The position numbers and the translations under genes are program-made. The notes under the pieces were generated by a model. That model searched no databases, was not told the origin of the DNA, and saw only the letters and a program-made list of their open reading frames with translations. DNA of 64,000 bases, from contig JACKDL010000014.1 of NCBI GenBank assembly GCA_020633555.1, positions 1-64,000 on the forward strand, read 5' to 3'. Origin of the DNA: Myxococcales bacterium. GTDB taxonomy: Bacteria > Myxococcota_A > Bradymonadia > UBA7976 > UBA1532. Below are positions 9,151 to 16,812 of the stretch, piece after piece (position 1 is the first letter of the stretch; the number at the start of each line of letters is the position of its first letter).

Positions 9151-9597
9151 GTGAGCCACAGCCCCAGTGCGATCCTCATCCCGTCCGATCTGACCGGCGA
9201 GACCCGGCACCTGCTCGACTACGCCCTGAGCCAGCCCCACCAGGCGGGCGCGCGCATCATCCTGCTGCACGTGGTGCACATCGGTGAGCACGTCTGGTCC
9301 ATGCTGGCCAAGGCCTACGACACCAAGGGCCTCGAGGAGCAGCTCCGCGAGCTGGCCAACGGCGCGCTCGCCGCCTACGTGGCCGATCACCCCGGCGATC
9401 ACCCCTTCAAGGTCGAGGTGCAGGTGCACTGGGGTCAGCCCGCCGAGATGGTGCTGTCGGTGGCCGACTCTGAGAAGGTCGACGAGATCGTCATGGGCCG
9501 CCACCGGCCCGACTCGGTGAAGGGCTTCTTCCTGGGCTCCACCGCCGACAAGGTGCTGCGGGCCGCCAAGGTGCCCGTCACCGTCATCCCCTTCTGA
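9151..9597 (+). CDS. Universal stress protein UspA-family protein
   Basis: 148 residues with a single Usp domain: beta-1 AILIPSDL, a middle helix-rich part, and the C-terminal nucleotide-binding loop MGRHRPDSVKGFFLGST followed by VPVTVIPF. The loop resembles the ATP-binding Usp class (GxxG, spacer, GST). GTG 9151 is chosen because AGGAG lies six bases before it; GTG 9127 is in frame but precedes the predicted transcription start. It is cytoplasmic and expected to act in stress or energy-state responses. It is monocistronic between a lipoprotein and a TonB receptor. Confidence 0.93.
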   Translation: MSHSPSAILIPSDLTGETRHLLDYALSQPHQAGARIILLHVVHIGEHVWSMLAKAYDTKGLEEQLRELANGALAAYVADHPGDHPFKVEVQVHWGQPAEMVLSVADSEKVDEIVMGRHRPDSVKGFFLGSTADKVLRAAKVPVTVIPF

Positions 9598-9656
9598 TTC
9601 GGGGCCCGCGCGCGCGGCGCCCACAGATCTTCCCTCCCCCTGCGGTTCGTGGCACC

Positions 9657-12071
9657 GTGCCCACTGTGACACGGGGCACCCGCACCATCCTCTGCGCCGC
9701 CGCGTGGCTCGCGCCCCTGGGCGCCGCCGCGCAGATGGAAGAGCTCGAGCCCATCGAGGCCGCGCCGGTGCCCGCCGAGGCCAGCCCCACGGCCACCGCC
9801 CCGGCCCCTGTGATGATCCTGGAAGACTTCGACACCGACGAGCGCAACGCCGTGCTGTCGGCGGCCCGCACGCGCACCACCATCCAGCGCGCGCCCGGCA
9901 TCATCACCGTCATCACCGCCGACGAGATCGCCCGACAGGGCCACCGCACCGTCAACGATGTGCTGCGCACGGTCCCCGGCTTCGAAGGCGGCCGCTACGA
10001 CTCCAACGGCTGGTTCGAGGAGTCCACGGCCCGCGGCCAGCCCCGGACGATGCTCATCCTGATCAACGGGGTGAACGTCACCGAGCCCCTGCGCAACGCC
10101 TTCACCCTCGACCGGCGCGTGCCCGTGCAGGCCATCAAGCGCATCGAGGTCACCAGCGGCCCCGGGGGCGTGCTGTGGGGCAGCAACGCGCTCCTGGGCG
10201 TGGTGAACATCATCCTGAAGGACGCCGCCGATCTGGACGGCGCCCTGATCACGGCCGGCGGGGGCCACGGCCCCGGCGCGCTGGCGGCCGTCGAGGGCCA
10301 CGCCGCCTACGGCGGGCGCTTCCTCGACAAGCAGCTCGACGTGTTCGTCAGCGCCACCGCCTACAGCGACCGCGGCGCCGAGCTGCAGCCCGACACCCGC
10401 AAGGTGCTGGGCGTGCTGCCCAGCCCCGAGCTGGACGGCACCACGCTGTACGACAACGCCACCCCCGCGATCACCGACTTCAACGCCCGGGACGTGTGGG
10501 TCGCGAGCACCGGGCAGATCACCGCCTGGCAGGTGCTCACCCTGGACTGGCTGGTGGAGTTCGAGCAGGACCACCGCCAGCTCGCCACCGGCGGCGCCCT
10601 GCTCGAGGGCACCCGGCCCACGGCCAATGGCCCCGTGGTGGCCCGCGAGCAGACGCTGAGCCAGGACAGCCTGCAGATGGCCAGCCTGACCTGGCGCGAC
10701 CGCTTCGGCGACGGCCTGGGCCTGGCGGTGAAGGGCTACGGGGTCCACTTCACCGAGCTGAACGACCCCTTCTGGGCCTTCCCGCCCCAGGCGCTGCCGG
10801 GCACCGACGCCCTGGCCGACGGGGTGGAACTCGCCCTCGAGGTGGGCAACCAGTGGCGCTACGGCCTGAACGTGGACGCCGACGTCAACCTGGGCCGCGA
10901 TCACCACCTGGTCTTCGGCGCCGAGGTGTTCCAGGACCGCGTGGGCGACGCCACCCGCCGCGACCGCCTGCGGGGCCCCACCCGCCTGCCCGACCTGGCC
11001 CAGCCCGACGCCGCCGATCCCCAGGTGGCCGGCGGCATCTACGGCCCCGGCCGCTGCCCCCCCGCGGGCAGCCACCGGGTGCAGGTGGGCGACGCCACCC
11101 CCCGGGCCACCTTCGACGGCGAGTGCGGCTTCGAAGAGACGCTCATCTTCGACACCAGCCGCACCATCGGCGCCCTGTACGTCAGCGACGAGTGGACGGT
11201 GGATCCGAAGGTCGTGCTGCAGCCGGGCTTCCGCCTGCAGGTGTCCGACAGCTTCGACCCGGTGCCCCTGCTGGGGGCCGCCCTGGTGTGGAACGTGGTG
11301 GACCGCACCTTCCTGAAGCTGAACTACGCCGAGGGCTTCCGACCCCCCGAGCTGCAGAGCGTCGGCATCAACCCTGCCGGCGTCAGCTCGGTGAGCTTTC
11401 AGTCCGATCCCAACCTGAACGTGGAGCGCTCGCGGGCGGCCGAGGCCGAGATCAACGCGGTGCTGCTGGAGAACACCGGGCCGCTGAAGCGGATCTACCT
11501 GCGCGGCGACTACGCCTACAGCGTGCTGAGCGATCTGGTGCGCAACGTGGGCGGGCGCTTCGCCAACTCGGGCGACCGGGGCATCCACTCGGTGGAGTTC
11601 CTGGTGCGCAGCGAGTTCAAGGGCGAGCACGAGCTGTGGCTGGGCGGCCACCACGTGCGCGCCGAGGACTCCATCATCGGCCCGGTGCGCAACTTCCCCA
11701 ACTGGGTGTTCATGGGCGGCGGCCGGCTGAGCCTGCTGGACGGCCTGCTGGAGCTCTCGGCCCTGGCCACCTTCGTGGGGCCCCAGGAGGATCTGAACCG
11801 GGCCGCCGACGTGGGGGGCCAGGTGGCCGGCTTCGCCGCCAGCAACGCCAGCCACATCGAGGTGGATCGGGTGGATCCCTACCTGCTCCTGCGGCTGGGC
11901 GTGCGCCTGGTGGGCCTGTGGCGCGACCGCATCGACGTGTCGGCCTTCGTCTACAACGCCGCCGACGTGCGCCGGGTGGATCCCGACTTCTTCTTCGACG
12001 ACCGGGTGCAGTCGCGGCCCCAGCCCCGCGAGGGCTTCAGCGCGCTCGGTCGGGTGGGGGTGCGGTTCTGA
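9657..12071 (+). CDS. TonB-dependent outer-membrane receptor
   Basis: About 804 residues: a signal peptide, a short acidic N-terminus, the plug domain (TTIQRAPGIITVITADEI, ILINGVNV, IKRIEVTSGPGGVLWGSNA), and a C-terminal beta-barrel with NYAEGFRPPELQ and a terminal Phe. It is of the FepA/BtuB/CirA type. The barrel contains a Cys pair in an extracellular-looking segment (near GRCPPAG and GECGF). The start is uncertain: GTG 9657 or 9666, neither with a clear Shine-Dalgarno. The stop overlaps the next lipoprotein start (TGATG). That suggests coupled uptake partners, but the substrate (siderophore, cobalamin, sugar or peptide) cannot be told. Confidence 0.93.
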   Translation: MPTVTRGTRTILCAAAWLAPLGAAAQMEELEPIEAAPVPAEASPTATAPAPVMILEDFDTDERNAVLSAARTRTTIQRAPGIITVITADEIARQGHRTVNDVLRTVPGFEGGRYDSNGWFEESTARGQPRTMLILINGVNVTEPLRNAFTLDRRVPVQAIKRIEVTSGPGGVLWGSNALLGVVNIILKDAADLDGALITAGGGHGPGALAAVEGHAAYGGRFLDKQLDVFVSATAYSDRGAELQPDTRKVLGVLPSPELDGTTLYDNATPAITDFNARDVWVASTGQITAWQVLTLDWLVEFEQDHRQLATGGALLEGTRPTANGPVVAREQTLSQDSLQMASLTWRDRFGDGLGLAVKGYGVHFTELNDPFWAFPPQALPGTDALADGVELALEVGNQWRYGLNVDADVNLGRDHHLVFGAEVFQDRVGDATRRDRLRGPTRLPDLAQPDAADPQVAGGIYGPGRCPPAGSHRVQVGDATPRATFDGECGFEETLIFDTSRTIGALYVSDEWTVDPKVVLQPGFRLQVSDSFDPVPLLGAALVWNVVDRTFLKLNYAEGFRPPELQSVGINPAGVSSVSFQSDPNLNVERSRAAEAEINAVLLENTGPLKRIYLRGDYAYSVLSDLVRNVGGRFANSGDRGIHSVEFLVRSEFKGEHELWLGGHHVRAEDSIIGPVRNFPNWVFMGGGRLSLLDGLLELSALATFVGPQEDLNRAADVGGQVAGFAASNASHIEVDRVDPYLLLRLGVRLVGLWRDRIDVSAFVYNAADVRRVDPDFFFDDRVQSRPQPREGFSALGRVGVRF

Positions 12072-12787
12072 TGCGCGGCCTGACCCCACTGCCGCTGCTC
12101 GCCGGCGCCGTGGCCCTGAGCCTGGGCGGGTGCGTCGACATCTACCGGGGCGCCATCGTGCAGCTCAACCTGCGGGCGGCCACCCGCTCGGCCCCGGGCG
12201 AGCACTACGAGCTGTTCGCCGAGGTGAACGGCGGCCTGGTGTCGCTGGCCAAGTACAAGGTCTTCGAGAACGTGGCCGACTGCGGCGCCGATCCGGCCAC
12301 CACCCCACCGGTGCAGCTCGTGCAGCGCTACGACGACGGCGCCGACCGGGCCGCCCTGTGCGCCGGCAACCGCACCCTGGGCGCCATCGACCGCACGGAT
12401 CTGGCCGCTGCCAGTCTGGTGGGCGGCGTCCGGCTCGACACGCCGGTGGATCTCAGCCAGGCCACCCGACTGATCATCAGCCTCGAGACCGACGGCGACA
12501 GCGACCCTCGCCCGGCTCAGGTGCTGCTGGGGGCGGATCTGGCGCCGGGGCGGGCCCCCTACGCTCAGATCGCGGTGGATTGCGCCGCCGCCTTCTGCGC
12601 CGCCGCCGATCCGGCCGGGCCCGCCTACGCCCAGCTCTGTGGCGACAACGCCCCCACCCTGCCGCGGGCGCGCCGCGGCGTGCGGGTGGGCGAGTTCCTG
12701 GTCGAGCCGGTGCCCGCCGATCTCTGCCTGGCCGCCACCGCCGGCCAGGTGGCGGTGGTGCCCGCCGACGACGACACCTTCCTGTGA
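12071..12787 (+). CDS. Lipoprotein coupled to the TonB-dependent receptor
   Basis: 238 residues. The signal peptide ends in a lipobox (LSLGGC). The mature part has several Cys residues likely to form disulfides and a beta-rich pattern. No family is recognised. The ATG shares a base with the receptor stop, so it is almost surely co-translated. By analogy with other coupled pairs it could be a substrate-capturing surface lipoprotein for the receptor; that role is inferred from position only. Confidence 0.8.
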   Translation: MRGLTPLPLLAGAVALSLGGCVDIYRGAIVQLNLRAATRSAPGEHYELFAEVNGGLVSLAKYKVFENVADCGADPATTPPVQLVQRYDDGADRAALCAGNRTLGAIDRTDLAAASLVGGVRLDTPVDLSQATRLIISLETDGDSDPRPAQVLLGADLAPGRAPYAQIAVDCAAAFCAAADPAGPAYAQLCGDNAPTLPRARRGVRVGEFLVEPVPADLCLAATAGQVAVVPADDDTFL

Positions 12788-12795
12788 GAAGCGCC

Positions 12796-13974
12796 ATGGC
12801 CCACCCCCGACTGAAGCTGACCGCCGTGGCCGCCCTGAGCCTGGGGAGCCTGTGGGCCTGCGACACCCTGGAGTGCGGGCCCGGCACCCACCGCGAGGGC
12901 GACCTGTGCGTGTCGAACGTCATCGTGGGCTGCGCCCCGGGCACCACTCTGCGCGACGGGCGGTGCGAGGCGGACGGCGCCGGGGGTGACGGCGGCCAGG
13001 GCGGCGTCGGCGGCGGCCTGAGCTGCGGCCCAGGCACCCAGGCCTTCGACGGCGAGTGCCGCCCATCCCTGGACGGCGGCGCAGGGGGTCAGGGTGGCGC
13101 CGGCGGCCAGGGCGGCGCCGGCGGCCAGGGCGGCGCCGGCGGCGAGGCCGATCTGGGCGTCGACATGAACGCCCCCGACATGGACGCCCCCGACATGGAC
13201 GCCCCCGACATGGGCGAGCCCGCGGGCTGCCCCCCCGAGCTCGAGCCCGGCGTGCCCCCGGCCGCCTGCCCTGAACCCGTCCCGGGCGGCTTCTGCGTCA
13301 CCGGCGTGGCCCTGAACTTCGCCACCGGCTGCGCGCTGCCCGCCGATCAGGGGCTGGCGGTGGTGGTCATCGACCCGGCCGCCGTCATCAACGGCCAGGA
13401 TCCCACCCGCGGCGCGGGCGCCATCGGCCCCAACGGCACGTTCGCCGTGGCCGCCTTCGGCGACTCGGTGCAGGTGGCCCTGATCGTCGACGAGGCGCCC
13501 CAGGTCCCCGCCGACAACTGGGTGCGCGCCGTCAGCGGCGTGCTCAACGGCTCGCCCACCGCCAACACCACCTACCGCGCCACCGCCTTCTCGACCCCGC
13601 AGGCGGTGATCCGCACCTGGGACACCCTGCTGGGCTTCGAGCCCGGCGGCCTGCAGCAGCGCGGCTTCCTCGTGGGCCGGGTGCTGGGACCGCAGGGCCC
13701 GGTCGAGGGCGCGCAGGTGCGTGGCCGCCGCCTGCCCGGCCTGCTCGACTGCGCCGAGGGCGGCGCCTGCCTGCGCTTCTTCGGCAACGATCTCATGACC
13801 TTGCAGCCCGGGGGCTCCCCGGGCACGGGTGCCGCCGGCGCCTTCCTGCTGGTGGGCAACGGCATGGAGGTCCTGCAGGACGCCTTCTACATCGCCAACA
13901 GCCAGGCCTACGCCGACATCCCCGCCGGCGCGTCGCCCGGCTCGGGCTTCCACACGGCCTTCGTGCCGCAGTAG
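12796..13974 (+). CDS. Lipoprotein with Gly-rich and DMDAP repeat stalk
   Basis: 392 residues. A lipobox (SLWAC) is followed by two Cys-rich motifs of the form ECGPGTxxxxGxC, typical of small Cys-rich modules. A GGAGGQ repeat and a DMDAP repeat form the stalk. The folded C-terminal part (about residues 150-392) has four to six Cys and a carboxypeptidase-regulatory-like look (VVVIDPAAV, GFLVGRVLGPQGPVEGAQVRG). It lies nine bases after the preceding lipoprotein, so it is the third gene of the receptor operon. The function is unknown. Confidence 0.8.
   Translation: MAHPRLKLTAVAALSLGSLWACDTLECGPGTHREGDLCVSNVIVGCAPGTTLRDGRCEADGAGGDGGQGGVGGGLSCGPGTQAFDGECRPSLDGGAGGQGGAGGQGGAGGQGGAGGEADLGVDMNAPDMDAPDMDAPDMGEPAGCPPELEPGVPPAACPEPVPGGFCVTGVALNFATGCALPADQGLAVVVIDPAAVINGQDPTRGAGAIGPNGTFAVAAFGDSVQVALIVDEAPQVPADNWVRAVSGVLNGSPTANTTYRATAFSTPQAVIRTWDTLLGFEPGGLQQRGFLVGRVLGPQGPVEGAQVRGRRLPGLLDCAEGGACLRFFGNDLMTLQPGGSPGTGAAGAFLLVGNGMEVLQDAFYIANSQAYADIPAGASPGSGFHTAFVPQ
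13075..13146 (+). repeat. Tandem 18-bp repeat encoding GGAGGQ
   Basis: Four copies of an 18-bp unit encode GGAGGQ or GGAGGE inside the lipoprotein stalk. The last three copies are nearly identical in DNA, which makes copy-number change by slippage plausible. Confidence 0.8.
13162..13212 (+). repeat. Tandem 15-bp repeat encoding DMDAP
   Basis: Three copies of a 15-bp unit (gacatggacgccccc or one variant of it) plus a partial copy form the acidic spacer after the Gly-rich block. Similar PDM-containing spacers occur in the lipoprotein at 53504-54748. Confidence 0.8.
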
Positions 13975-13995
13975 GGGCGGGCTGAGGCGGGTCGC

Positions 13996-15021
13996 TCAGA
14001 CCTGCTCGAGCAGCTTGTCCTGGTTGCGGCGGGCGTCCTCGGCCAGATCGACCACCGTGTCCGTCTCGTCGACGATCTCGCCGGTCAGGACCTCGAGCAC
14101 GTCCTCCAGGCTGACCACGCCGGCCACGCCACCGAAGTCGTCGGCGACGATCATCAGGTGCTCGTGGGTGCGCTGGAACACTTGCAGCAGGCGATCGGCG
14201 CGGGCGTCCTGGCGCACGAAGCGCGGGGCGCGGGCCCAGGTGCGCACGGGCAGCTCGCCCTGCTCCTCCACCAGCGCCCGCAACAGCTCGGCCTTCAACG
14301 CGATGCCCACCACCTCGTCCACCGTCTCACCGGTGACCACCATGCGGCTGTGCTGGCTGGCGAGGATGTCTTCCTTCTGCTCGGCCAGGGTCTCGTCCGC
14401 CTCGAGCCAGGTGATGTTCACCCGCGGGGTCATGATGTCGCGGGCGGTGCGATCGTTGAGCGCGAAGACCCGGTGGATCATCTCGCTCTCGTCGCCCTCG
14501 ATCACGCCCTCCTGCCGCGCGATGCGGGTGAGCATGCGGATCTCGGCCTCGTTGGTGGTGGGCTCGGCGTCGCCGCTGCGCTCGGGGGTGATCTGCTCGA
14601 TGAGCCACACGATCGGGCTGAGCAGGGTCACCACCACCGTCAACGGGCGGGCCGTGTGCAGGCACACCCACTGGGCGTTCCGCTCGCCCAGGGTCTTCGG
14701 CACGATCTCCGAGAACACGATGACCATGAAGGTCAGCACGCCACTGAACACGCCCAGCCAGGACTCGCCCAGGACGTGGGCGGCCAGGTTGCCCACCAGG
14801 ATCGAGCCGACGATGTTGGCGATGTTGTTCAGCACCACGATGGTGGCGATGGGCCGGCGGATGTCCTCACGGATGGCCAACAGCGCCTTGGCGCTCTTGC
14901 CCCCGGACTCTGCAAGATTACGGGCCTTGAGCAGCGGCATGGAGAACAGGGCCGCCTCGGTTCCCGAGCAGATGGCCGAGCTGACCAGCACCAGCAGCAC
15001 GGCGAGGCCGAGCTCGATCAT
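13996..15021 (-). CDS. CNNM/CorC-type DUF21 and CBS-pair membrane protein
   Basis: 341 residues. The N-terminal DUF21 (CNNM transmembrane) domain spans about residues 1-180, with the typical SAICSGTEAALFS start, IVVLNNIANIVGS, and FSEIVPKTLGE. A CBS pair follows at about 200-325 (MTPRVNITWLEADETL; VVSLEDVLEVLTGEIVDE). The C-terminal CorC/HlyC domain of longer members is missing. The family is linked to magnesium, cobalt or sodium efflux; substrate not determinable here. It is monocistronic and convergent with the receptor operon (21 bp apart), and a promoter-like element lies 52 bases upstream. Confidence 0.9.
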   Translation of the reverse strand: MIELGLAVLLVLVSSAICSGTEAALFSMPLLKARNLAESGGKSAKALLAIREDIRRPIATIVVLNNIANIVGSILVGNLAAHVLGESWLGVFSGVLTFMVIVFSEIVPKTLGERNAQWVCLHTARPLTVVVTLLSPIVWLIEQITPERSGDAEPTTNEAEIRMLTRIARQEGVIEGDESEMIHRVFALNDRTARDIMTPRVNITWLEADETLAEQKEDILASQHSRMVVTGETVDEVVGIALKAELLRALVEEQGELPVRTWARAPRFVRQDARADRLLQVFQRTHEHLMIVADDFGGVAGVVSLEDVLEVLTGEIVDETDTVVDLAEDARRNQDKLLEQV

Positions 15022-15072
15022 GAGGGCGGCGCGCCGTCAGGATCGGCGCGTTCGGTCGTGGGCATGCGGCGC

Positions 15073-15102
15073 AGTATACGCACGGCCCGTCGTCGCCGGA
15101 AA
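15073..15102 (-). promoter_or_regulatory. Promoter-like element for the DUF21/CBS gene
   Basis: On the minus strand: TTTCCG (15097-15102), an 18-bp spacer, and TATACT (15073-15078). It is one of several TTTC(G/C)x plus TAxxxT pairs in this window. The leader would be about 45 bases. Confidence 0.35.
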
Positions 15103-15106
15103 TCTC

Positions 15107-15547
15107 TCACGCGCCGTGGCCGCCCTCTTCGCGGGCAAAGAGCCGGGACTCGTCCCGGAAGCTCTTGAACTCCAAAGCGTTTCCGCTGGGGTCTTGCACG
15201 AAGAATGTGCCCTGCTCGCCCACCCTTCCGGCGAACCGGACCCGGGGCGCGATGAGAAAGGCCACCCCCGCTGCCTCCAGGCGCGCCGCCAGGGCCTCCC
15301 ACTCGGGCCAGGGGAGCACCGCCCCGAAGTGCCGGACGGGCACCGCGTCGCCGTCCACGGGGTTGGTCGGATCGCCCGCCGGCCGCAGGGCCTCGGGGCG
15401 CAGGTGGGCCGAGATCTGGTGGCCAAAGAAGTCGAAGTCGATCCAGCGCTCGGCCTCGCGGCCCACCACGCAGCCCAGCCGCCCGGCGTAGAAGGCGCGG
15501 GTGGCTTCGATGTCGGCCACGGGGAAGGCGAGGTGGAAGGGCGGCAT
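15107..15547 (-). CDS. VOC family (glyoxalase/dioxygenase-fold) protein
   Basis: 146 residues with two beta-alpha-beta-beta-beta modules. The start FHLAFPVADIEATRAFY contains the first metal-ligand His, HFGAVL a further candidate ligand, and GTFFVQDPSGNALEFKSF the terminal Glu region. These match the metal-dependent VOC superfamily, here of the type often annotated as glyoxalase-like. No signal peptide is seen. It is divergent from the DusA gene, with 77 bp between them. The substrate cannot be named. Confidence 0.88.
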   Translation of the reverse strand: MPPFHLAFPVADIEATRAFYAGRLGCVVGREAERWIDFDFFGHQISAHLRPEALRPAGDPTNPVDGDAVPVRHFGAVLPWPEWEALAARLEAAGVAFLIAPRVRFAGRVGEQGTFFVQDPSGNALEFKSFRDESRLFAREEGGHGA

Positions 15548-15586
15548 GGCGGGACGATGGCACGGCGCCGCCGGGCCGCCAAGGGC

Positions 15587-15616
15587 TTGATCACACCCCG
15601 CGCCCTGCCCTACACC
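15587..15616 (+). promoter_or_regulatory. Promoter-like element for the DusA gene
   Basis: TTGATC at 15587-15592, an 18-bp spacer, and TACACC at 15611-15616. The predicted transcription start falls near 15623, about two bases before the GTG start, which has no Shine-Dalgarno. The transcript may therefore be leaderless. Confidence 0.3.
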
Positions 15617-15624
15617 CCCGGGCC

Positions 15625-16644
15625 GTGCACACTGACAGCCCCCCGCCCGGGGCGCGCCGGGGGATCACCCGCCCCCTGAGCGTCGCCCCCATGATGCAGC
15701 GCACCGACCGGCACCACCGGGCGTTCATGCGCCTCATCACCCGCACCACCCTGCTGTACACCGAGATGGTGACCACCGGCGCCATCCTGCACGGCGATCG
15801 GGCCCGTCACCTCGACTTCTTCGAGTGCGAGCACCCGGTGGCCCTGCAGCTCGGCGGCGACGATCCCAAGGCCCTGGCAGAGGCCGCGCGCATCGCCTGG
15901 GACTGGGGCTACGACGAGGTGAACCTGAACGTGGGCTGCCCCAGCGACCGCGTGCAGAGCGGCGCCTTCGGGGCGGTGCTGATGAAGACCCCCGAGCGAG
16001 TGGCCGAGGCCGTCGCCGCCATGCGCGCCGCCGTGCCGCTGCCGGTGACGGTGAAACACCGCATCGGCGTGGACGACCTGGACCGCTACGAGGACATGCT
16101 GCACTTCGTGGACGTGGTCCGACAGGCCGGCGCTGATCGCTTCTCGGTGCACGCCCGCAAGGCGTGGCTGCAGGGGCTGAGCCCGAAGGAGAACCGCGAC
16201 ATCCCCCCGCTGCGCTACGCCGAGGTGTGGCGCTTGAAGGTCGAGCGGCCCGACGAGGTGATCGAGATCAACGGCGGCATCACCACCCTGGGCCAGGCCG
16301 TCGAGCACCTGGCGCACGTAGACGCGGTGATGATCGGCCGCGCGGCCTACGACGATCCCTGGATCTTCGCGCAGGCCGACAGCCGCTGCAGCGGCGCGCC
16401 GGATCCCGCAGCCGATCGGTTCGCGGTGGTCGAAGGGTTGGTGGCGTTGGCCCAGACCCACCTCGCGAGCGGCGGGCGGCTACACCATGTGGTCCGCCAC
16501 GCGCTGGGGCTGTTCGCCGGTGTCCCCGGGGGGCGCCGCTGGCGGCGGGTGCTGTCGAGTGGCGCCGCCGCGCCCGATGCCGGGCCCCAGCTCATTCGCG
16601 AGGCCGCCGCGGCGGTCCGCGAGGCACAGGCCGGGCAACTTTAA
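15625..16644 (+). CDS. dusA: tRNA-dihydrouridine synthase, DusA-type
   Basis: 339 residues, the usual size of DusA. The FMN-binding TIM barrel starts LSVAPMMQRTDRHHR. It includes QLGGDDPKAL, the catalytic loop NLNVGCPSDRVQSG with Cys105, the substrate-side VKHRIGVDD, HARKAWLQGLSPKENR (typical of DusA), and the phosphate-binding INGGI and MIGRAAYDDP. A helical tRNA-binding domain closes the protein. It reduces uridines in the D-loop of tRNA (U20/U20a in Escherichia coli). GTG 15625 is the only sensible start upstream of the barrel. Confidence 0.95.
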   Translation: MHTDSPPPGARRGITRPLSVAPMMQRTDRHHRAFMRLITRTTLLYTEMVTTGAILHGDRARHLDFFECEHPVALQLGGDDPKALAEAARIAWDWGYDEVNLNVGCPSDRVQSGAFGAVLMKTPERVAEAVAAMRAAVPLPVTVKHRIGVDDLDRYEDMLHFVDVVRQAGADRFSVHARKAWLQGLSPKENRDIPPLRYAEVWRLKVERPDEVIEINGGITTLGQAVEHLAHVDAVMIGRAAYDDPWIFAQADSRCSGAPDPAADRFAVVEGLVALAQTHLASGGRLHHVVRHALGLFAGVPGGRRWRRVLSSGAAAPDAGPQLIREAAAAVREAQAGQL

Positions 16645-16655
16645 GGAACTTTAAG
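16637..16655 (+). repeat. Short direct repeat at the dusA stop
   Basis: AACTTTAAG occurs twice with a 10-bp period; the first copy contains the TAA stop of dusA. It is AT-rich against its surroundings. It may be only a local slippage duplication. Confidence 0.5.
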
Positions 16656-16701
16656 CTGCTGCCCCCAGGGCCCTTCGCTACACCTTGAGAAGGTCTTCAG
16701 G

Positions 16702-16724
16702 GAATGTCGGCGGTCAGGACATTC
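16702..16724. terminator. Hairpin between convergent dusA and pseudokinase genes
   Basis: GAATGTC (16702-16708) and GACATTC (16718-16724) form a 7-bp stem with a 9-base loop in the 168-bp convergent gap. No T-run follows on either strand, so intrinsic termination is doubtful. The rest of the gap holds no other recognisable signal. Confidence 0.3.
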
Positions 16725-16812
16725 GCGGGGCCCAGAGGGCGCGCTCACCGGGCCGGGGTGGGGGCGCCTTTCGACTTTCTGGGGCCCTGTGTTGCGGGGT
16801 CGGCCTCGGCGC

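Noticed and set aside
9435..12089. 884-residue minus-strand ORF
   Set aside because: It is antisense to the receptor and UspA genes and has His/Gly/Val-rich shadow composition.
9704..12787. 1027-residue plus-strand ORF overlapping the TonB receptor
   Set aside because: It is Arg/Pro-rich shadow sequence in another frame of the receptor; it has no family motif.
16645..16812. Small RNA or tRNA in the dusA-pseudokinase gap
   Set aside because: No cloverleaf could be drawn; only a 7-bp hairpin and a short direct repeat are present.
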